From Polycladidibacter stylochi (GTDB taxonomy: Bacteria; Pseudomonadota; Alphaproteobacteria; Rhizobiales; Stappiaceae): 64,000 nt of DNA. Within the stretch, counting starts at the first letter, position 1. Each line of letters starts with the position of its first letter. The stretch covers positions 230,226-294,225 of the forward strand of contig NZ_LLWE01000027.1 of assembly GCF_001562055.1 (NCBI RefSeq), given 5' to 3'. Of this stretch, positions 48,540 through 59,155 are shown in pieces. Both the position numbers and the translations under genes were made by a program. Below the pieces are notes generated by a model, which had not been told where the DNA came from, ran no database searches, and worked only from the letters and a program-made list of their open reading frames with translations.

Positions 48540-49865
48540 TTGGACGCATTGCTGGCAGAAGTTGAAGCCACCCTCCCAACCGAAATTTACGGGCGTGTTG
48601 AAGCAGTTAAAGGGCTTTTGATAGAAGTGTGCGGACCGGTACATGAAATGAGTGTCGGTTCACGTTTACTAATAGAATTAAGGGAGGGTTTTGCTCGCAT
48701 TCAGGCCGAAGTTGTTGGCTTTCGAGGGGGCATTGCATTGTGTATGCCCTTTGAAAGTATTGAGGGTATTCGACAGGGGGCCAAGGCATATCTCGACCAG
48801 CGTGATTCTATGGTGCATCCGGCACCTTCTTGGCTTGGGCGAGTGGTTAACGCATTGGGCCAACCGATCGATGGCAAGGGACCATTGGTAAATGGGTCAA
48901 CCCCAAAAATGCTCCGTGAAAAACCACCGGGAGCGGCTGAAAGGGCCCGTGTGGGCGGTGTTTTGGACCTTGGCGTGCGGGCTCTTAACAGTTTCGTAAC
49001 TTGTTGTCAGGGACAGCGCCTTGGTATTTTTGCCGGGTCTGGCGTTGGTAAATCGGTGCTCATGTCCATGTTGGCACGCAATGCGCAGGCGGAAGTTTCG
49101 GTTATCGGGCTGATTGGCGAGCGCGGGCGCGAAGTCCAAGAATTCATAGAAGATGATTTGGGGCCGGAAGGGCTGGCCCGTTCAGTTGTTGTTGTGGCCA
49201 CATCCGATGAAAGCGTGCTGATGCGCCGTCAGGCGGCCTATTTAACCATGAGTGTAGCCGAATATTTTCGAGACCAGGGGCAGCAAGTGTTGTGTATGAT
49301 GGACTCGGTGACACGCTTTGCCATGGCGCAGCGTGAAATCGGTCTTTCTATCGGCGAGCCGCCCACCTCCAAAGGTTATACGCCAACAGTGTTTACCGAA
49401 CTTCCCAAGCTTTTGGAGCGCGCCGGACCGGGGCGGGTCGGCGAGGGGGCGATTACGGCTTTATTTACGGTGCTGGTTGAGGGCGACAACCACAACGAAC
49501 CGGTCGCCGATGCGGTGCGCGGTATTTTAGATGGTCACGTGGTGATGGAACGGGCCATTGCCGAGCGGGGCCGGTATCCTGCCATCAATGTGCTTAAATC
49601 GGTTTCCCGCACCATGCCGCGTTGTGTACCAGAGAATGTGTTACCCGTATTGCGGCGGGCCAAAATGTTAATGGCTACTTACTCGGATATGGAAGAATTG
49701 ATTCGATTAGGTGCCTATAAGGCAGGTAGTGACCCGCAAGTTGATGAGGCAATTGCACTGCACAATGGTTTAGAGGCCTATTTAACCCAACAAAAGACCG
49801 AGAAAACGAGTTTATCAGATGGTTATTTTCAACTTGCCAACCTTTTGGAAATGACTCTGGCCTAG
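48540..49865 (+). CDS. fliI: Flagellar export ATPase FliI
   Basis: A 441-residue type III secretion ATPase related to F1 beta. TTG start with aggga seven bases upstream. Walker A is [17 protein letters not shown] (~160-175), Walker B is in [17 protein letters not shown], and [15 protein letters not shown] and [20 protein letters not shown] [10 protein letters not shown] are conserved. It unfolds and injects flagellar subunits at the cytoplasmic face of the export gate. fliJ follows after 26 bp. Confidence 0.95.
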   Translation: MDALLAEVEATLPTEIYGRVEAVKGLLIEVCGPVHEMSVGSRLLIELREGFARIQAEVVGFRGGIALCMPFESIEGIRQGAKAYLDQRDSMVHPAPSWLGRVVNALGQPIDGKGPLVNGSTPKMLREKPPGAAERARVGGVLDLGVRALNSFVTCCQGQRLGIFAGSGVGKSVLMSMLARNAQAEVSVIGLIGERGREVQEFIEDDLGPEGLARSVVVVATSDESVLMRRQAAYLTMSVAEYFRDQGQQVLCMMDSVTRFAMAQREIGLSIGEPPTSKGYTPTVFTELPKLLERAGPGRVGEGAITALFTVLVEGDNHNEPVADAVRGILDGHVVMERAIAERGRYPAINVLKSVSRTMPRCVPENVLPVLRRAKMLMATYSDMEELIRLGAYKAGSDPQVDEAIALHNGLEAYLTQQKTEKTSLSDGYFQLANLLEMTLA

Positions 49866-49891
49866 ATTCCCCTCAAACAAGGGAGTGAACT

Positions 49892-50299
49892 ATGAAGAAT
49901 CGCGAAGGTTTGTTGAAGCTGAAGAAATTTGCCGTAGATGAAAAGCGGCGTCATGTAACACAAATTGAATCTATGCTGGCAGATTTTGACCGCATGGCGC
50001 TGGAGCTTGAACAGCAAATAGAATCTGAACAAAAGCGTGTGGGGATTGATGATGTCAGCCACTTTGCTTACCCAACTTTTGCACGTGCAGCCTCGCAAAG
50101 GCGCGATAACATTTTAACATCAGCCGAAGAGCTCAAAGAGCAACTGGGTAAAGCTCAGGATGATTTGATGGAAGCTGTGGCCGATTTGAAGAAAATCGAA
50201 CTCATGGAACAACGTGAACAAGCACGCCATCGTCAGGCGATTGAAGTCGCCGAACAAGAAGATATGGACGAAGTTGCCGGCCGCTATGCCAATAGGTAA
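49892..50299 (+). CDS. fliJ: Flagellar export chaperone FliJ
   Basis: A 135-residue all-helical protein with two long coiled coils (~5-55 and ~75-130), e.g. LLKLKKFAVDEKRRHVTQIE and LKEQLGKAQDDLMEAVADL. Sequence identity to E. coli FliJ is low, but size, coiled-coil content and position directly behind fliI fit. FliJ sits in the FliI ring like the gamma subunit of F1. A hairpin overlaps its stop codon. Confidence 0.8.
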   Translation: MKNREGLLKLKKFAVDEKRRHVTQIESMLADFDRMALELEQQIESEQKRVGIDDVSHFAYPTFARAASQRRDNILTSAEELKEQLGKAQDDLMEAVADLKKIELMEQREQARHRQAIEVAEQEDMDEVAGRYANR

Positions 50300-50306
50300 T
50301 AGCGGC
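50280..50306 (+). other. Hairpin overlapping the fliJ stop
   Basis: gccgctat (50280-50287) and atagcggc (50299-50306) form a perfect 8-bp stem spanning the TAA of fliJ. No T tract follows, so it is more likely a stability element than a terminator. Confidence 0.4.
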
Positions 50307-50505
50307 AATACACTCCCTATATAAACTCGATGGAGTTATCTTCGTATTCGTGGTGTATCATTCTATTGCGTGGACATTTGTATTTTAAGTTAGCCCGAGC
50401 TGATTGATATCCTGTTCTAGGGAAGCGAAGGGCTTGCATTTGCTTGTAGCACCTCCTAGTTTTATTGGGCTTTGCATCATATACTGTTAAATTATTTGAG
50501 GTTAC

Positions 50506-50946
50506 ATGCAAATACTGCTGGGGCTTTTGTTGCCAATTACCGGTTTTTTATTTGCCCTAGGCATTACCCAACCCTTATTGCAATTGGAACGGCTGTATTT
50601 TCTTGAGGAAACGCCCTCGTTAATTCAGATTATTCATGGCCTTTTTAAAGATGGCGAAGCCCTTTTGGCAGCATTGGTGCTGTTGTTTTCCATTGTATTA
50701 CCGGCATTGAAGATCATAGCTTTGGGCCTGGTAGGGGTTGAAGGGCGTAAACAGCATTGGCTGCGTGTGTTATCGGTGGTGAATAAGTGGTCGATGATGG
50801 ACGTTATGCTGGTTGCTCTGGTCATTTTTGCTGCAAAAACAACAGGCTTGGCTGTAGCCCATGTGCAAACCGGCCTTTGGTTTTATGCGGGCGCAACGCT
50901 GTTGAGCGCGATTGCAGCTTTTCTATGCCAAAGACAAAGTGAATAA
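50506..50946 (+). CDS. PqiA-like (paraquat-inducible protein A) membrane protein
   Basis: A 146-residue protein with four membrane helices and the PqiA block LLFSIVLPALKIIALGL and VNKWSMMDVMLVALVIFAAK. It is a single PqiA-domain unit, half of the usual two-domain protein, and lacks the zinc-binding cysteines seen in E. coli PqiA. PqiA works with MCE proteins in lipid transport; no MCE gene is next to it here. It stands alone between fliJ and the MscS-type gene. Confidence 0.78.
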   Translation: MQILLGLLLPITGFLFALGITQPLLQLERLYFLEETPSLIQIIHGLFKDGEALLAALVLLFSIVLPALKIIALGLVGVEGRKQHWLRVLSVVNKWSMMDVMLVALVIFAAKTTGLAVAHVQTGLWFYAGATLLSAIAAFLCQRQSE

Positions 50947-51063
50947 AGCAAACGCTGCTCGGAATATGTGTTGGTTTAATGAGTAATCGTTGGTTTTCAA
51001 GAATTGCATAAATCGCTATAGCTAAAACCTGTGGTTTATAGCTATAGCGGTGGGTTGCGGTTG

Positions 51064-53421
51064 ATGCGTCTCTTTTTACAAACGTATTGTCTTATTGTTG
51101 CTTTTTTTCTTTCTTTGGTTCCAGCAGTGGCAGAAACAGCCAGCTCTCAGCAGGGAAACGATATTAGTCCCGCTGTTCGGGAACAATTACAGCAAATTCT
51201 AGGGACGAAAGAAGGGCAACAAGCACTGGTTGGCCTGTTGCAAGCGCAAGCGGGAAAAGGGCAACCATTAAAAACGACCAGTGATGAAAGCGCTGGAGGC
51301 GGTAACTCCGTTAAGGCAGTTGAAGCCGATGCACAAAGCGCCAAGCAGGCCGAAGATGCGCAGCCTCCGGAGAACGAGGCAGACGAAGTCGTTCAAGAAG
51401 CCCCCGCCAAGCCTTTGATTAACCTGAAGCCAAAGAGCGATAGCTTTGCCTCGAAACTGGGCGATGGTCTCCATGGGATTTTTCAGCAGATAAGCTATAT
51501 TGGCCAACAAGTTCTAGGGGACCTCTCCGGTTATAAAACCCTGATTTCGGGCGAAGTTCCAGGCAGTTACAAGCGCTTTTTGAGTGGTTTGCAGTCAGTT
51601 TTCGTTGTTTTACTGGCAGCTTATGTTGCAGCATTTTTATTGCGTGGCATTGCAAAAAAGCTTTTTTCCAGAGCAGAAAGATTCGCAGAAGGGCGCAGCA
51701 GTTTCTTCAAAGGTTTTTTGCTGGTGCTCACCAGTTTGGTTGATGCGGGACTTGTGGTTTTTGCATCTGGCGTGGGGTTGGTCGCAGCACTGATTATGAA
51801 TGAGGGTGAAACGGTTAAGTATGTAGATACATTAACCCTTGATAGCTTCATGTTGATAGAGATGGTGCGGGTTGGGTTAAAATTTGCGTTCGCGCCTTAC
51901 CGCCCTCAGTTGCGATTGCTACCATTTTCAGAAAAAGAAGCGCGTTTTTGGGTGCGCCACCTGCTGTTTGCGGTCGGTATATATGGCTTTGGGGTGCAGC
52001 TGCTGGTGCCACTTATCAATATTAATGTGAACTGGAGTTTGGGTAATAGTGTGCGTATTACCTGTGTTCTCATTACGCTTGTTTATTTGGTCGTTACTAT
52101 TTTGCGTTCACGTGAACGTGTGCAGCAGTCTATTCGTACATATGCAGCACAAAGCATTACGACAACATTTTCAAGAACACTGATGAAAATTTTGGGCACA
52201 CTCTGGCACTGGGTCGCTTTGGCTTATGTGCTCGGTTTGTTTATTGTCTGGATCAAACAGCCATATGAAGCGGCTGCAATTATTGGGGTACAGAGTGTTT
52301 TAAGCCTTGTAGTCATTCTAATTTCGTCCATTGCTATTGTCTCACTCAATGCAATTGGCCGTAGAGGGATACGCCTTTCTGCCGATATTTCACGCGCCTT
52401 ACCGGCGCTGGAAGGGCACCTTAACCGGTTGTTGCCTATTGCACTTACTTTTGCACGCGGGGCGGTTGCCTTGGCCGGTTTGCTTGGCCTGTTGGAAATT
52501 TGGGGGCTTGTAAGCGCCTTCGCCTGGATGGCGACAGAGGAGGGAAGCGGTTTTACAGGGGCTATTATTTCTGCATTGCTTATAATCGTGCTGGGGCTTG
52601 GAGCATGGGTGGTTGCCATGAGCTGGGTTGATTTAAGTATTAATGAGGCCAGAGCCAGCGGCGTTACTGCCAGAAAACGCACATTATACAAGCTGTTTAG
52701 TAATGCGTTCTCAATTCTTTTGGTGGTGATAATTGTCTTAATGGTACTTTCCGAGTTGGGTGTAGAAATTGCACCGCTTATAGCGGGTGCCGGTGTGCTT
52801 GGTTTGGCTGTATCTTTTGGCTCGCAAAAGCTGGTGCAAGATGTGATTAACGGCGCTTTTATCCAGCTGGAAAATGCCATGAATGAGGGCGATTTTGTTA
52901 CGGTTGCCGGCATTAGCGGAACAGTTGAGCGCTTGAACCTACGTTCTGTCAGACTACGCGACCTTTCGGGCACCACACATATTATTCCGTTTTCCGCGGT
53001 CGATAGTGTTTCCAATGCTATGAAAGACTTTGCCTACCACGTGGCGGTTATCGGCGTGAGTTATGATACCGATATCGATTTGGCGAAAAAAGGTATGCAT
53101 GAGGCCTTTACCCGCCTGGTGGCGAGTGGTGAGGCTGGAGCTGTTATTGGTGAGTTGGAAATGCAGGGCATCATCAGCTTTGGGGCCTCTTCGGTAGATC
53201 TACGCGCCCGCATTAAAACAGTCCCGGGAAGCCAGTGGGCTATTGGCCGGGCTTATAATGAAAAGCTCAAGCAGGTATTTGACGAGTGGGGTATCGAAAT
53301 CCCGTTCCCACAAGTGACCTATCATAGCGCTAAATCCGAGAGTGAATTTATGATACCTCAAGAGGCTGAACGTAAGCTGTCGGCACCGAGTTCCGTACAA
53401 ACTGATAACGAGGCTGAATAG
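51064..53421 (+). CDS. Large MscS-family mechanosensitive channel
   Basis: A 785-residue protein: signal peptide (~1-24, LIVAFFLSLVPAVAE), an acidic Gln/Ala-rich periplasmic region, about ten further membrane helices, then the MscS pore and beta domain (~555-720: PLIAGAGVLGLAVSFGSQKLVQDVINGAFIQLENAMNEGDFV...TVERLNLRSVRLRDLSGTTHIIPF). Such channels open under membrane tension to release solutes. I start at 51064, where MRLFLQTY begins the signal peptide; the GTG at 51031 adds eleven residues. A strong terminator follows. Confidence 0.92.
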   Translation: MRLFLQTYCLIVAFFLSLVPAVAETASSQQGNDISPAVREQLQQILGTKEGQQALVGLLQAQAGKGQPLKTTSDESAGGGNSVKAVEADAQSAKQAEDAQPPENEADEVVQEAPAKPLINLKPKSDSFASKLGDGLHGIFQQISYIGQQVLGDLSGYKTLISGEVPGSYKRFLSGLQSVFVVLLAAYVAAFLLRGIAKKLFSRAERFAEGRSSFFKGFLLVLTSLVDAGLVVFASGVGLVAALIMNEGETVKYVDTLTLDSFMLIEMVRVGLKFAFAPYRPQLRLLPFSEKEARFWVRHLLFAVGIYGFGVQLLVPLININVNWSLGNSVRITCVLITLVYLVVTILRSRERVQQSIRTYAAQSITTTFSRTLMKILGTLWHWVALAYVLGLFIVWIKQPYEAAAIIGVQSVLSLVVILISSIAIVSLNAIGRRGIRLSADISRALPALEGHLNRLLPIALTFARGAVALAGLLGLLEIWGLVSAFAWMATEEGSGFTGAIISALLIIVLGLGAWVVAMSWVDLSINEARASGVTARKRTLYKLFSNAFSILLVVIIVLMVLSELGVEIAPLIAGAGVLGLAVSFGSQKLVQDVINGAFIQLENAMNEGDFVTVAGISGTVERLNLRSVRLRDLSGTTHIIPFSAVDSVSNAMKDFAYHVAVIGVSYDTDIDLAKKGMHEAFTRLVASGEAGAVIGELEMQGIISFGASSVDLRARIKTVPGSQWAIGRAYNEKLKQVFDEWGIEIPFPQVTYHSAKSESEFMIPQEAERKLSAPSSVQTDNEAE

Positions 53422-53444
53422 CTTAAGCTTGAATGACGTTCTGC

Positions 53445-53486
53445 TAAAAGGAGCGGGTGCATAAAATGCGCTCGCTCCTTTTACTT
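53445..53486 (+). terminator. Terminator after the MscS-type gene
   Basis: taaaaggagcg (53445-53455) pairs with cgctcctttta (53473-53483), with a nested tgc/gca-type loop, 23 bp after the stop. The downstream arm ends in T-rich sequence. Confidence 0.85.
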
Positions 53487-53626
53487 TGTGATGTTGGTTT
53501 CAGTTTGAATGTCAGGATTTGTTGCAGCCCACTTAGTTTCGTTGACTTTCATATAATTTCGTTATATTTCATATTTATGTGATATCACGTAAAACGAATA
53601 TTATTGATAGTTGTAGAGCTGTTTCT

Positions 53627-55138
53627 ATGTCTCAAGTTTTTGATCTGTTTATTATTGGTGGCGGTGTGAATGGCTGCGGGATTGCCCGCGATGCGGCTGG
53701 CCGTGGTGCTTCGGTTTATTTGGCTGAAAAAAATGATTTTGCCAGCGCCACCTCTTCCGCTTCTACCAAGCTTATTCATGGGGGACTTCGATATTTAGAG
53801 TACTATGCGTTTCGCTTGGTACGTGAAGCATTGATTGAACGTGAAGTCCTGCTGAATGCTGCACCTCATATTGCATGGCCATTACGTTTCATCTTACCGC
53901 ACCATAAAGAGCTGCGTCCGGCCTGGCTCATTCGCTTGGGTTTGTTTCTCTACGACCATCTTGGGGGGCGCAAGTTATTAGCCGCCACATCATCGGTTAA
54001 GCTCAACGAAGGCCCCTACGCGCAGGGCCTGCAAGAGCTGTTTACCCATGGTTTTGAATACTCTGATTGCTGGGTAGACGATGCCCGCCTTGTTGTACTG
54101 AACGCACGAGATGCCGCCAGTAAAGGTGCACAGTTGCAGCGCAACTGCGAGGTTGTTGCTGCGCAACGGGTAAGCGGACTTTGGCATATCAAAGTGCGCC
54201 ATAACCTAACGGGTGTAGAGGAGACCATTCAAGCTCGCGGCCTAGTAAATGCTGCTGGCCCATGGGTTGCGCAGTTGCTGCAAAGTACGTTGAAAGGAAA
54301 CAGCAAGGGCAAGGTACGTCTGGTTCAGGGCAGCCATATTATTGTTCCCAAACTTTATGAACATGACCGTTGTTTCATTTTTCAGCAAGGGGACGGCCGC
54401 ATCGTATTTGCTATTCCCTACGAGCACAACTTCACCTTGATCGGCACCACAGATAATGACTTTAACGATGATCTGGATAAGATACAGATATCGCAAGATG
54501 AAATCGTTTATCTTTGTAATGCTGTGAGTGGCTATTTTAAAAAAACCGTAGCACCTGCTGATGTGGTGCATAGTTATTCCGGCGTACGCCCGCTATACGA
54601 TGACGGGGCCAGCGAAGCCAAATCGGCCACGCGCGATTATGTGCTTGAGCTTGAGGGCGCATCTGGCGATGCACCACTATTGAATATCTTTGGCGGTAAA
54701 ATAACCACCTACCGCCGCTTGGCTGAAAGCGCTCTTGGCAAGCTTTCGCCGTTGCTACCTAAGGGGCACAAACCCTGGACAGCACAGGCAGCATTGCCAG
54801 GCGGTGCGTTTGCGCCGCAAGATTTTGACATCAAACTGAAAGAGCTGGAAGCGAACTATCCTTTCTTAACTCCAACATTGGCAAAACGTTTGCTACGCGC
54901 TTATGGACTTGATGCCTATCAACTCTTGGGGAAGGCGAAGACTATTCATGATCTGGGGACGCATTTTGGCAGCGAACTATATGAGTGTGAGGTGCGCTGG
55001 ATGCAGACAAAGGAGTGGGCGCAAACACTGGAGGATGTTTTGTGGCGGCGCAGCAAGTTGGGCCTGCATATAAGTGCATGCGATCAAACCAGACTCAAAG
55101 ATTACCTTGAACAGCAGGGGGAGCCTAAGAATAACTAG
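53627..55138 (+). CDS. glpD: Aerobic glycerol-3-phosphate dehydrogenase GlpD
   Basis: A 503-residue FAD enzyme at the inner-membrane surface that oxidises glycerol-3-phosphate to dihydroxyacetone phosphate and feeds electrons to quinone. FAD-binding motif FIIGGGVNGCGIARDAAGRG (~8-25); ATSSASTKLIHGGLRYLEYY; C-terminal half with VNAAGPWV, RLVQGSHIIVPKLYEHD and FGGKITTYRRLAE. I start at 53627 (MSQVFDLF) because the preceding 16 residues are not conserved. The glycerol kinase gene follows after 73 bp, so the two form a glycerol-use pair. Confidence 0.96.
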   Translation: MSQVFDLFIIGGGVNGCGIARDAAGRGASVYLAEKNDFASATSSASTKLIHGGLRYLEYYAFRLVREALIEREVLLNAAPHIAWPLRFILPHHKELRPAWLIRLGLFLYDHLGGRKLLAATSSVKLNEGPYAQGLQELFTHGFEYSDCWVDDARLVVLNARDAASKGAQLQRNCEVVAAQRVSGLWHIKVRHNLTGVEETIQARGLVNAAGPWVAQLLQSTLKGNSKGKVRLVQGSHIIVPKLYEHDRCFIFQQGDGRIVFAIPYEHNFTLIGTTDNDFNDDLDKIQISQDEIVYLCNAVSGYFKKTVAPADVVHSYSGVRPLYDDGASEAKSATRDYVLELEGASGDAPLLNIFGGKITTYRRLAESALGKLSPLLPKGHKPWTAQAALPGGAFAPQDFDIKLKELEANYPFLTPTLAKRLLRAYGLDAYQLLGKAKTIHDLGTHFGSELYECEVRWMQTKEWAQTLEDVLWRRSKLGLHISACDQTRLKDYLEQQGEPKNN

Positions 55139-55211
55139 GGATCTTTTGTTTCTTCTCATTTAGGCCTATTACAACAACAAGTGGATTCTAACATGCAATG
55201 CAGGAGGGCGC

Positions 55212-56705
55212 ATGAGCGGTTGGGTTTTGGCTGTTGATCAGGGAACAACATCAACAAGAGCCATTGTGTTTAATGATCGGTTTGAAGCTATTGGTCGCAG
55301 CCAAAAGGAAATACCGCAGCACTTTCCCCATCAAGGGTGGGTTGAGCATAACCCGCAGGACTTGCTGAGCTCAGTTATTCATAGTTGTAATGAAGCAATT
55401 GCTGCCTCAGGGCGGGCAGCGGGCGACATCGCAGCAATTGGCATTACCAACCAACGTGAAACGACCGTTATTTGGGACCGGCACACGGGCGAACCGGTTT
55501 ATAACGCCATTGTTTGGCAGGACCGGCGCACTGCCGAATTATGCGCCGAGCTAAAACAACAGGGGCTGGAGCCTTTGTTTCGACAAAAAACCGGCTTGCT
55601 GCTTGACCCCTATTTTTCCGGCACCAAGATTGCTTGGATTTTAGACCATGTGCCGGGGGCACGCCAAAGGGCGCAAGCGGGTGATTTGCTGTTTGGTACT
55701 GTAGAAAGCTGGCTGATCTGGAAGCTCACAAACGGGCAAGCCCATGTGAGCGACGCAACCAACGCCTCGCGCACCCTGATTTATAATATTGCCGAGAACT
55801 GTTGGGATCAGGAATTGCTGGAGATACTGAATATCCCGCAGGGCATGTTGCCGGAGGTGAAAGATTGTGCGGCTGAGTTTGGTGTTGTGGCGCCCGAGTA
55901 TCTGGGTGCTGCCTTGCCTATTTTGGGTGTGGCTGGCGACCAGCAGGCGGCCACCGTTGGCCAAGCCTGCTTCAAGCCCGGCATGGTAAAATCGACCTAT
56001 GGCACTGGCTGCTTTGCATTACAGAACACGGGTAACGAGCTGGTTTATTCGGAAAACCGCTTGCTTTCGACCATTGCCTATCGTTTGAACGGGCAAACCA
56101 CCTATGCGCTGGAGGGTTCGATTTTTGTGGCTGGAGCCGCGGTGCAGTGGCTGCGCGATGAGTTAAAGCTCATTGAAACGGCAGCGCAATCGGAAGAGAT
56201 GGCCCGCAAAGCCGACCCGGAATCCAACGTTTATATGGTTCCCGCTTTTGTGGGCCTTGGTGCCCCCTATTGGGACCCGGAAGCACAAGGGGCAATATTT
56301 GGGTTAACGCGCTCCACCGGTCCGAATGAAATTGCCCGCGCAACACTAGAAAGCGTTGGCTACCAGACAGTGGACTTAATGCGCTCGAAAGCGTGTGATA
56401 GTGGCTATGAACTGACTGGCGATAGTGTTTTGCGGGTGGATGGCGGCATGACCGCCTCGGATTGGACCATGCAGTTCCTCTCCGATATTTTGGGGGCAAG
56501 CGTGGATCGACCGCAGGTTTTGGAAACCACGGCTTTGGGTGCTGCCTGGCTGGCGGGCATGTATGCTGGCGTTTGGCCGGATATGGAAGAATTCTCACGG
56601 CGCTGGCGGTTGCAGCGACGGTTCGAGCCGCAAATGTCAGCAAAGGAACGCACCACAAAGTTGGAGGGGTGGGCACGTGCTGTAGCACGCACCCGAACGC
56701 AGTAA
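55212..56705 (+). CDS. glpK: Glycerol kinase GlpK
   Basis: A 497-residue FGGY kinase making glycerol-3-phosphate, the substrate of GlpD. Signatures: [76 protein letters not shown] and [17 protein letters not shown] gcaggaggg ribosome site precedes the ATG. Its TAA directly abuts the reverse-strand TAA of bioB, with no intergenic base. A DeoR/GlpR-type regulator 18 kb upstream could be its repressor. Confidence 0.97.
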   Translation: MSGWVLAVDQGTTSTRAIVFNDRFEAIGRSQKEIPQHFPHQGWVEHNPQDLLSSVIHSCNEAIAASGRAAGDIAAIGITNQRETTVIWDRHTGEPVYNAIVWQDRRTAELCAELKQQGLEPLFRQKTGLLLDPYFSGTKIAWILDHVPGARQRAQAGDLLFGTVESWLIWKLTNGQAHVSDATNASRTLIYNIAENCWDQELLEILNIPQGMLPEVKDCAAEFGVVAPEYLGAALPILGVAGDQQAATVGQACFKPGMVKSTYGTGCFALQNTGNELVYSENRLLSTIAYRLNGQTTYALEGSIFVAGAAVQWLRDELKLIETAAQSEEMARKADPESNVYMVPAFVGLGAPYWDPEAQGAIFGLTRSTGPNEIARATLESVGYQTVDLMRSKACDSGYELTGDSVLRVDGGMTASDWTMQFLSDILGASVDRPQVLETTALGAAWLAGMYAGVWPDMEEFSRRWRLQRRFEPQMSAKERTTKLEGWARAVARTRTQ

Positions 56706-57695
56706 TTAATCAATAGCATCCAATAGCTGGAACAGCTCATCATCACTATTCAACTGTTTGTTAGGGGTGGTGAGCAGCTTTTCGCCATAAAACACCGAGT
56801 TCGCCCCCGCCATAAAGCATAGGATTTGCTCGCTGGCGCTCATATCTTCACGCCCCGCAGAAAGGCGTAGTGTGGTTTGCGGCATTATAATACGTGCCGC
56901 AGCGATTACCCGGCACATATCGAGCGTGGAGATGGGCTCTAAATGCTCTAGTGGGGTTCCTGCAACGGGTACCAGCTTGTTAATGGGTACACTCTCGGGC
57001 TGGGGCGCGAAGTTGGCAAGAACCGTGAGCATTTCTGCCCGGTCATACCAACTCTCGCCCATACCGATAATACCACCGCAACAAATATCTATGCCTGCTT
57101 TGCGAATGTGATCCAGAGTTTTAATCCGATCGCGATAACTACGGGTGCTGATAATGTTCGCGTAATACTGTGGGCCGGTATCCAGGTTATGGTTATATGC
57201 TTTTAAGCCCGCCTCGGCCAATTGGGCGGCATGGTGTTCTTGTAGCATGCCAAGGGTGACGCAGGCCTCAAGGCCAAGGTCGTTAATGCCGCGTACCATT
57301 TGCAACACACTATCGAATTCTGCGCCATCACGTACTTCGCGCCATGCGGCCCCCAAGCAAAACCGTTCGGCCCCTGCCTGCTTTGCCTTTTTTGCCAGCG
57401 CAACAACGACTTGTGGCTGCATCAACCGCTCTTTAGTGAGGGCAACTTCCTTATGGTGGGCCGATTGCGGACAATAAGCGCAATCTTCTGGGCAACCACC
57501 GGTTTTGATGCTCAATAAACTGGCCCTTTGGACCTTGTTCGGGTCGTGATGGGTGCGGTGAATGCTGTTGGCGCGACCCAGAAGCTCTAAAATTGGCAGC
57601 TTCATAAGGGCTTCGACCTGGCTGGCTGATATTTCGCTGGCGGGCGTGAGTGGCGGCTCACTGCCCTGGCGGGTAATTGCTTGCGGTGTATTCAT
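56706..57695 (-). CDS. bioB: Biotin synthase BioB
   Basis: A 329-residue radical SAM enzyme that inserts sulfur into dethiobiotin. The 4Fe-4S cysteines C68, C72 and C75 are in [15 protein letters not shown], and the 2Fe-2S-cluster region is present ([20 protein letters not shown], and the Arg in [11 protein letters not shown]). The gene is second in the bioY-bioB operon: the bioY stop and bioB start overlap as TAATG. No bioA, bioD or bioF is nearby, so the operon favours uptake plus the last step. Confidence 0.97.
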   Translation of the reverse strand: MNTPQAITRQGSEPPLTPASEISASQVEALMKLPILELLGRANSIHRTHHDPNKVQRASLLSIKTGGCPEDCAYCPQSAHHKEVALTKERLMQPQVVVALAKKAKQAGAERFCLGAAWREVRDGAEFDSVLQMVRGINDLGLEACVTLGMLQEHHAAQLAEAGLKAYNHNLDTGPQYYANIISTRSYRDRIKTLDHIRKAGIDICCGGIIGMGESWYDRAEMLTVLANFAPQPESVPINKLVPVAGTPLEHLEPISTLDMCRVIAAARIIMPQTTLRLSAGREDMSASEQILCFMAGANSVFYGEKLLTTPNKQLNSDDELFQLLDAID

Positions 57696-58288
57696 TAGTC
57701 GTTTGCCTCACCTTTGATCGATGGGCGCAGCATATTTTTCCACTTTTCCGGCATGGCATAGTAGGCGGCAACAATGAGCGCCAGTTCCACAATATCTCCC
57801 AGTAAAAATGGGGTCAGGCCTATGGCGAGCACCTTTTCTGCTGGTACGTAAAAAGCCAGCCACGCCAAACCAAAAGCAAATATAGTTGCCATGCCGGCGA
57901 GAAGCGCAGGAATAAGAGCTTTTGAGCCCAGACGCTCTAGCATTTTACCGCAAACCAGAGTGGAGACTAGAAAGCCGAGTAGATAACCGCCTGTAGGGCC
58001 TACCATATATGCTAGACCAATGCCTTTGAGCGGAGTGCCTGCAAATACCGGCAAGCCCACGGCACCTGCTGCCAAATAGGCCGCCACACATGCAAATGCC
58101 TGCTTTGGACCGGTGAAAACCGCAAGTCCCAGGACGACCATGAGCTGCAATGTCATTGGAACCGGCCAAAATGGCACCTGAAACTTGGCCGAAGCCGTGA
58201 GTAGGCAAACAGCAGCTGCCATGCCTAGGATGCTACGGCTTATGCTTTTAAACGCGAGATGGTTACCTGTGGTTGTTTGCATCTTCAA
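57695..58288 (-). CDS. bioY: Biotin transporter substrate-binding subunit BioY
   Basis: A 197-residue ECF-type S component with six membrane helices. Conserved stretches are [67 protein letters not shown] and [21 protein letters not shown]. BioY imports biotin, either with an ECF energising module or alone. Three BioR boxes lie in its upstream region, and the repressor gene precedes it on the same strand, so it is under BioR control. Starts at 58288 and 58282 are both possible. Confidence 0.94.
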   Translation of the reverse strand: MKMQTTTGNHLAFKSISRSILGMAAAVCLLTASAKFQVPFWPVPMTLQLMVVLGLAVFTGPKQAFACVAAYLAAGAVGLPVFAGTPLKGIGLAYMVGPTGGYLLGFLVSTLVCGKMLERLGSKALIPALLAGMATIFAFGLAWLAFYVPAEKVLAIGLTPFLLGDIVELALIVAAYYAMPEKWKNMLRPSIKGEAND

Positions 58289-58291
58289 TCC

Positions 58292-58301
58292 CTATAGATA
58301 A
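58292..58301. promoter_or_regulatory. BioR box, proximal to bioY
   Basis: CTATAGATAA, one mismatch from the BioR consensus TTATMKATAA, 4 bp upstream of the bioY start, where repressor binding would block transcription or initiation. Confidence 0.6.
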
Positions 58302-58332
58302 TATTTTGAAACAATGACTAACGCATCAAAAA

Positions 58333-58342
58333 TTATCTATTA
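58333..58342. promoter_or_regulatory. BioR box, middle
   Basis: TTATCTATTA, one mismatch from the consensus, 45 bp upstream of bioY in the likely promoter region. Confidence 0.6.
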
Positions 58343-58417
58343 AAAATTTTCTCGCAAGCATCCTTTGGTATAAACGCTATAGATTTTATTTATATAGCTG
58401 TTTTTATTGATGTAATT

Positions 58418-58427
58418 TTATAGATAA
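58418..58427. promoter_or_regulatory. BioR box at the end of bioR
   Basis: TTATAGATAA, a perfect match to the BioR consensus, directly after the bioR stop codon and 130 bp upstream of bioY. Confidence 0.75.
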
Positions 58428-59039
58428 TTAACTAAGGCGTTTTAAATGCCGTGCAAGTTCTTTTTGCGCGCCTTCAAAATCACCGGATTTTAGGTGCTGC
58501 ATGATACGGTGATGGTCGCGGTCAATACCTTTGGTCCAATTATCTCGCCACTTTATATGGAAATGCCGAGCTGCAATGAGCTGCAGGTTTTCTATTGTGG
58601 CAAGTAGGCGGGGCATGGCACAGGGAGCAACCAGAGCATAGTGGAAAGCACGGTTGTAGCGTTCGCGTTCACTCACTGTGGTTGCCATATCGCAATGATT
58701 CATGGCCAGTTCGGCCTTTTGGATATGGATGGGTCGCATACGCGGCGCGGCATGTTTGAGTGCGAGTGTTTCTAGCGCTGCACGCATTTCTACCGTTTCG
58801 CGCAGCTCCTCGTTATCTATGGGGGCAACCCGTACCCCTTTGCGCTGTTCACTTACGGCCAACCCAGTCGCGACAAGCTTAAGAAGTGCTTCGCGCACAG
58901 GAACATGACTGGCATTAAAACGCTGGGCAATATGGTCTTGCCGCAGTTTTTCAAGCGGCTTAAGCTCACCACCTATAATTTCCTCAATCAAGGTATTGGC
59001 AATGACTTCGGTACGGGTTTGGCTGCTGGTATTTGACAT
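58428..59039 (-). CDS. bioR: Biotin operon repressor BioR (GntR family)
   Basis: A 203-residue GntR/FadR-type regulator. Winged helix (~10-75) with TEVIANTLIEEIIGGELKPLEKLRQDHIAQRFNAS and VPVREALLKLVATGLAVSE, then an FCD-type effector domain (~85-200; MRAALETLALKHAAPRM). In alphaproteobacteria, BioR of this family represses bio genes through TTATMKATAA boxes; three such boxes lie just downstream, before bioY. I start at 59039 because MSNTSSQTR begins the conserved part; the frame opens earlier at 59291 but that extension has no family similarity. Confidence 0.9.
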   Translation of the reverse strand: MSNTSSQTRTEVIANTLIEEIIGGELKPLEKLRQDHIAQRFNASHVPVREALLKLVATGLAVSEQRKGVRVAPIDNEELRETVEMRAALETLALKHAAPRMRPIHIQKAELAMNHCDMATTVSERERYNRAFHYALVAPCAMPRLLATIENLQLIAARHFHIKWRDNWTKGIDRDHHRIMQHLKSGDFEGAQKELARHLKRLS

Positions 59040-59155
59040 AGGAAATTGATAGGCTGCCCAAGTGCAACTGGCAATATATGCTGAAGTGTTGCTGCGTTTT
59101 TTACACCACTGTCTTTTATCTGCGTACATTTGAACAAATACGAAGGAAAAGCGCC

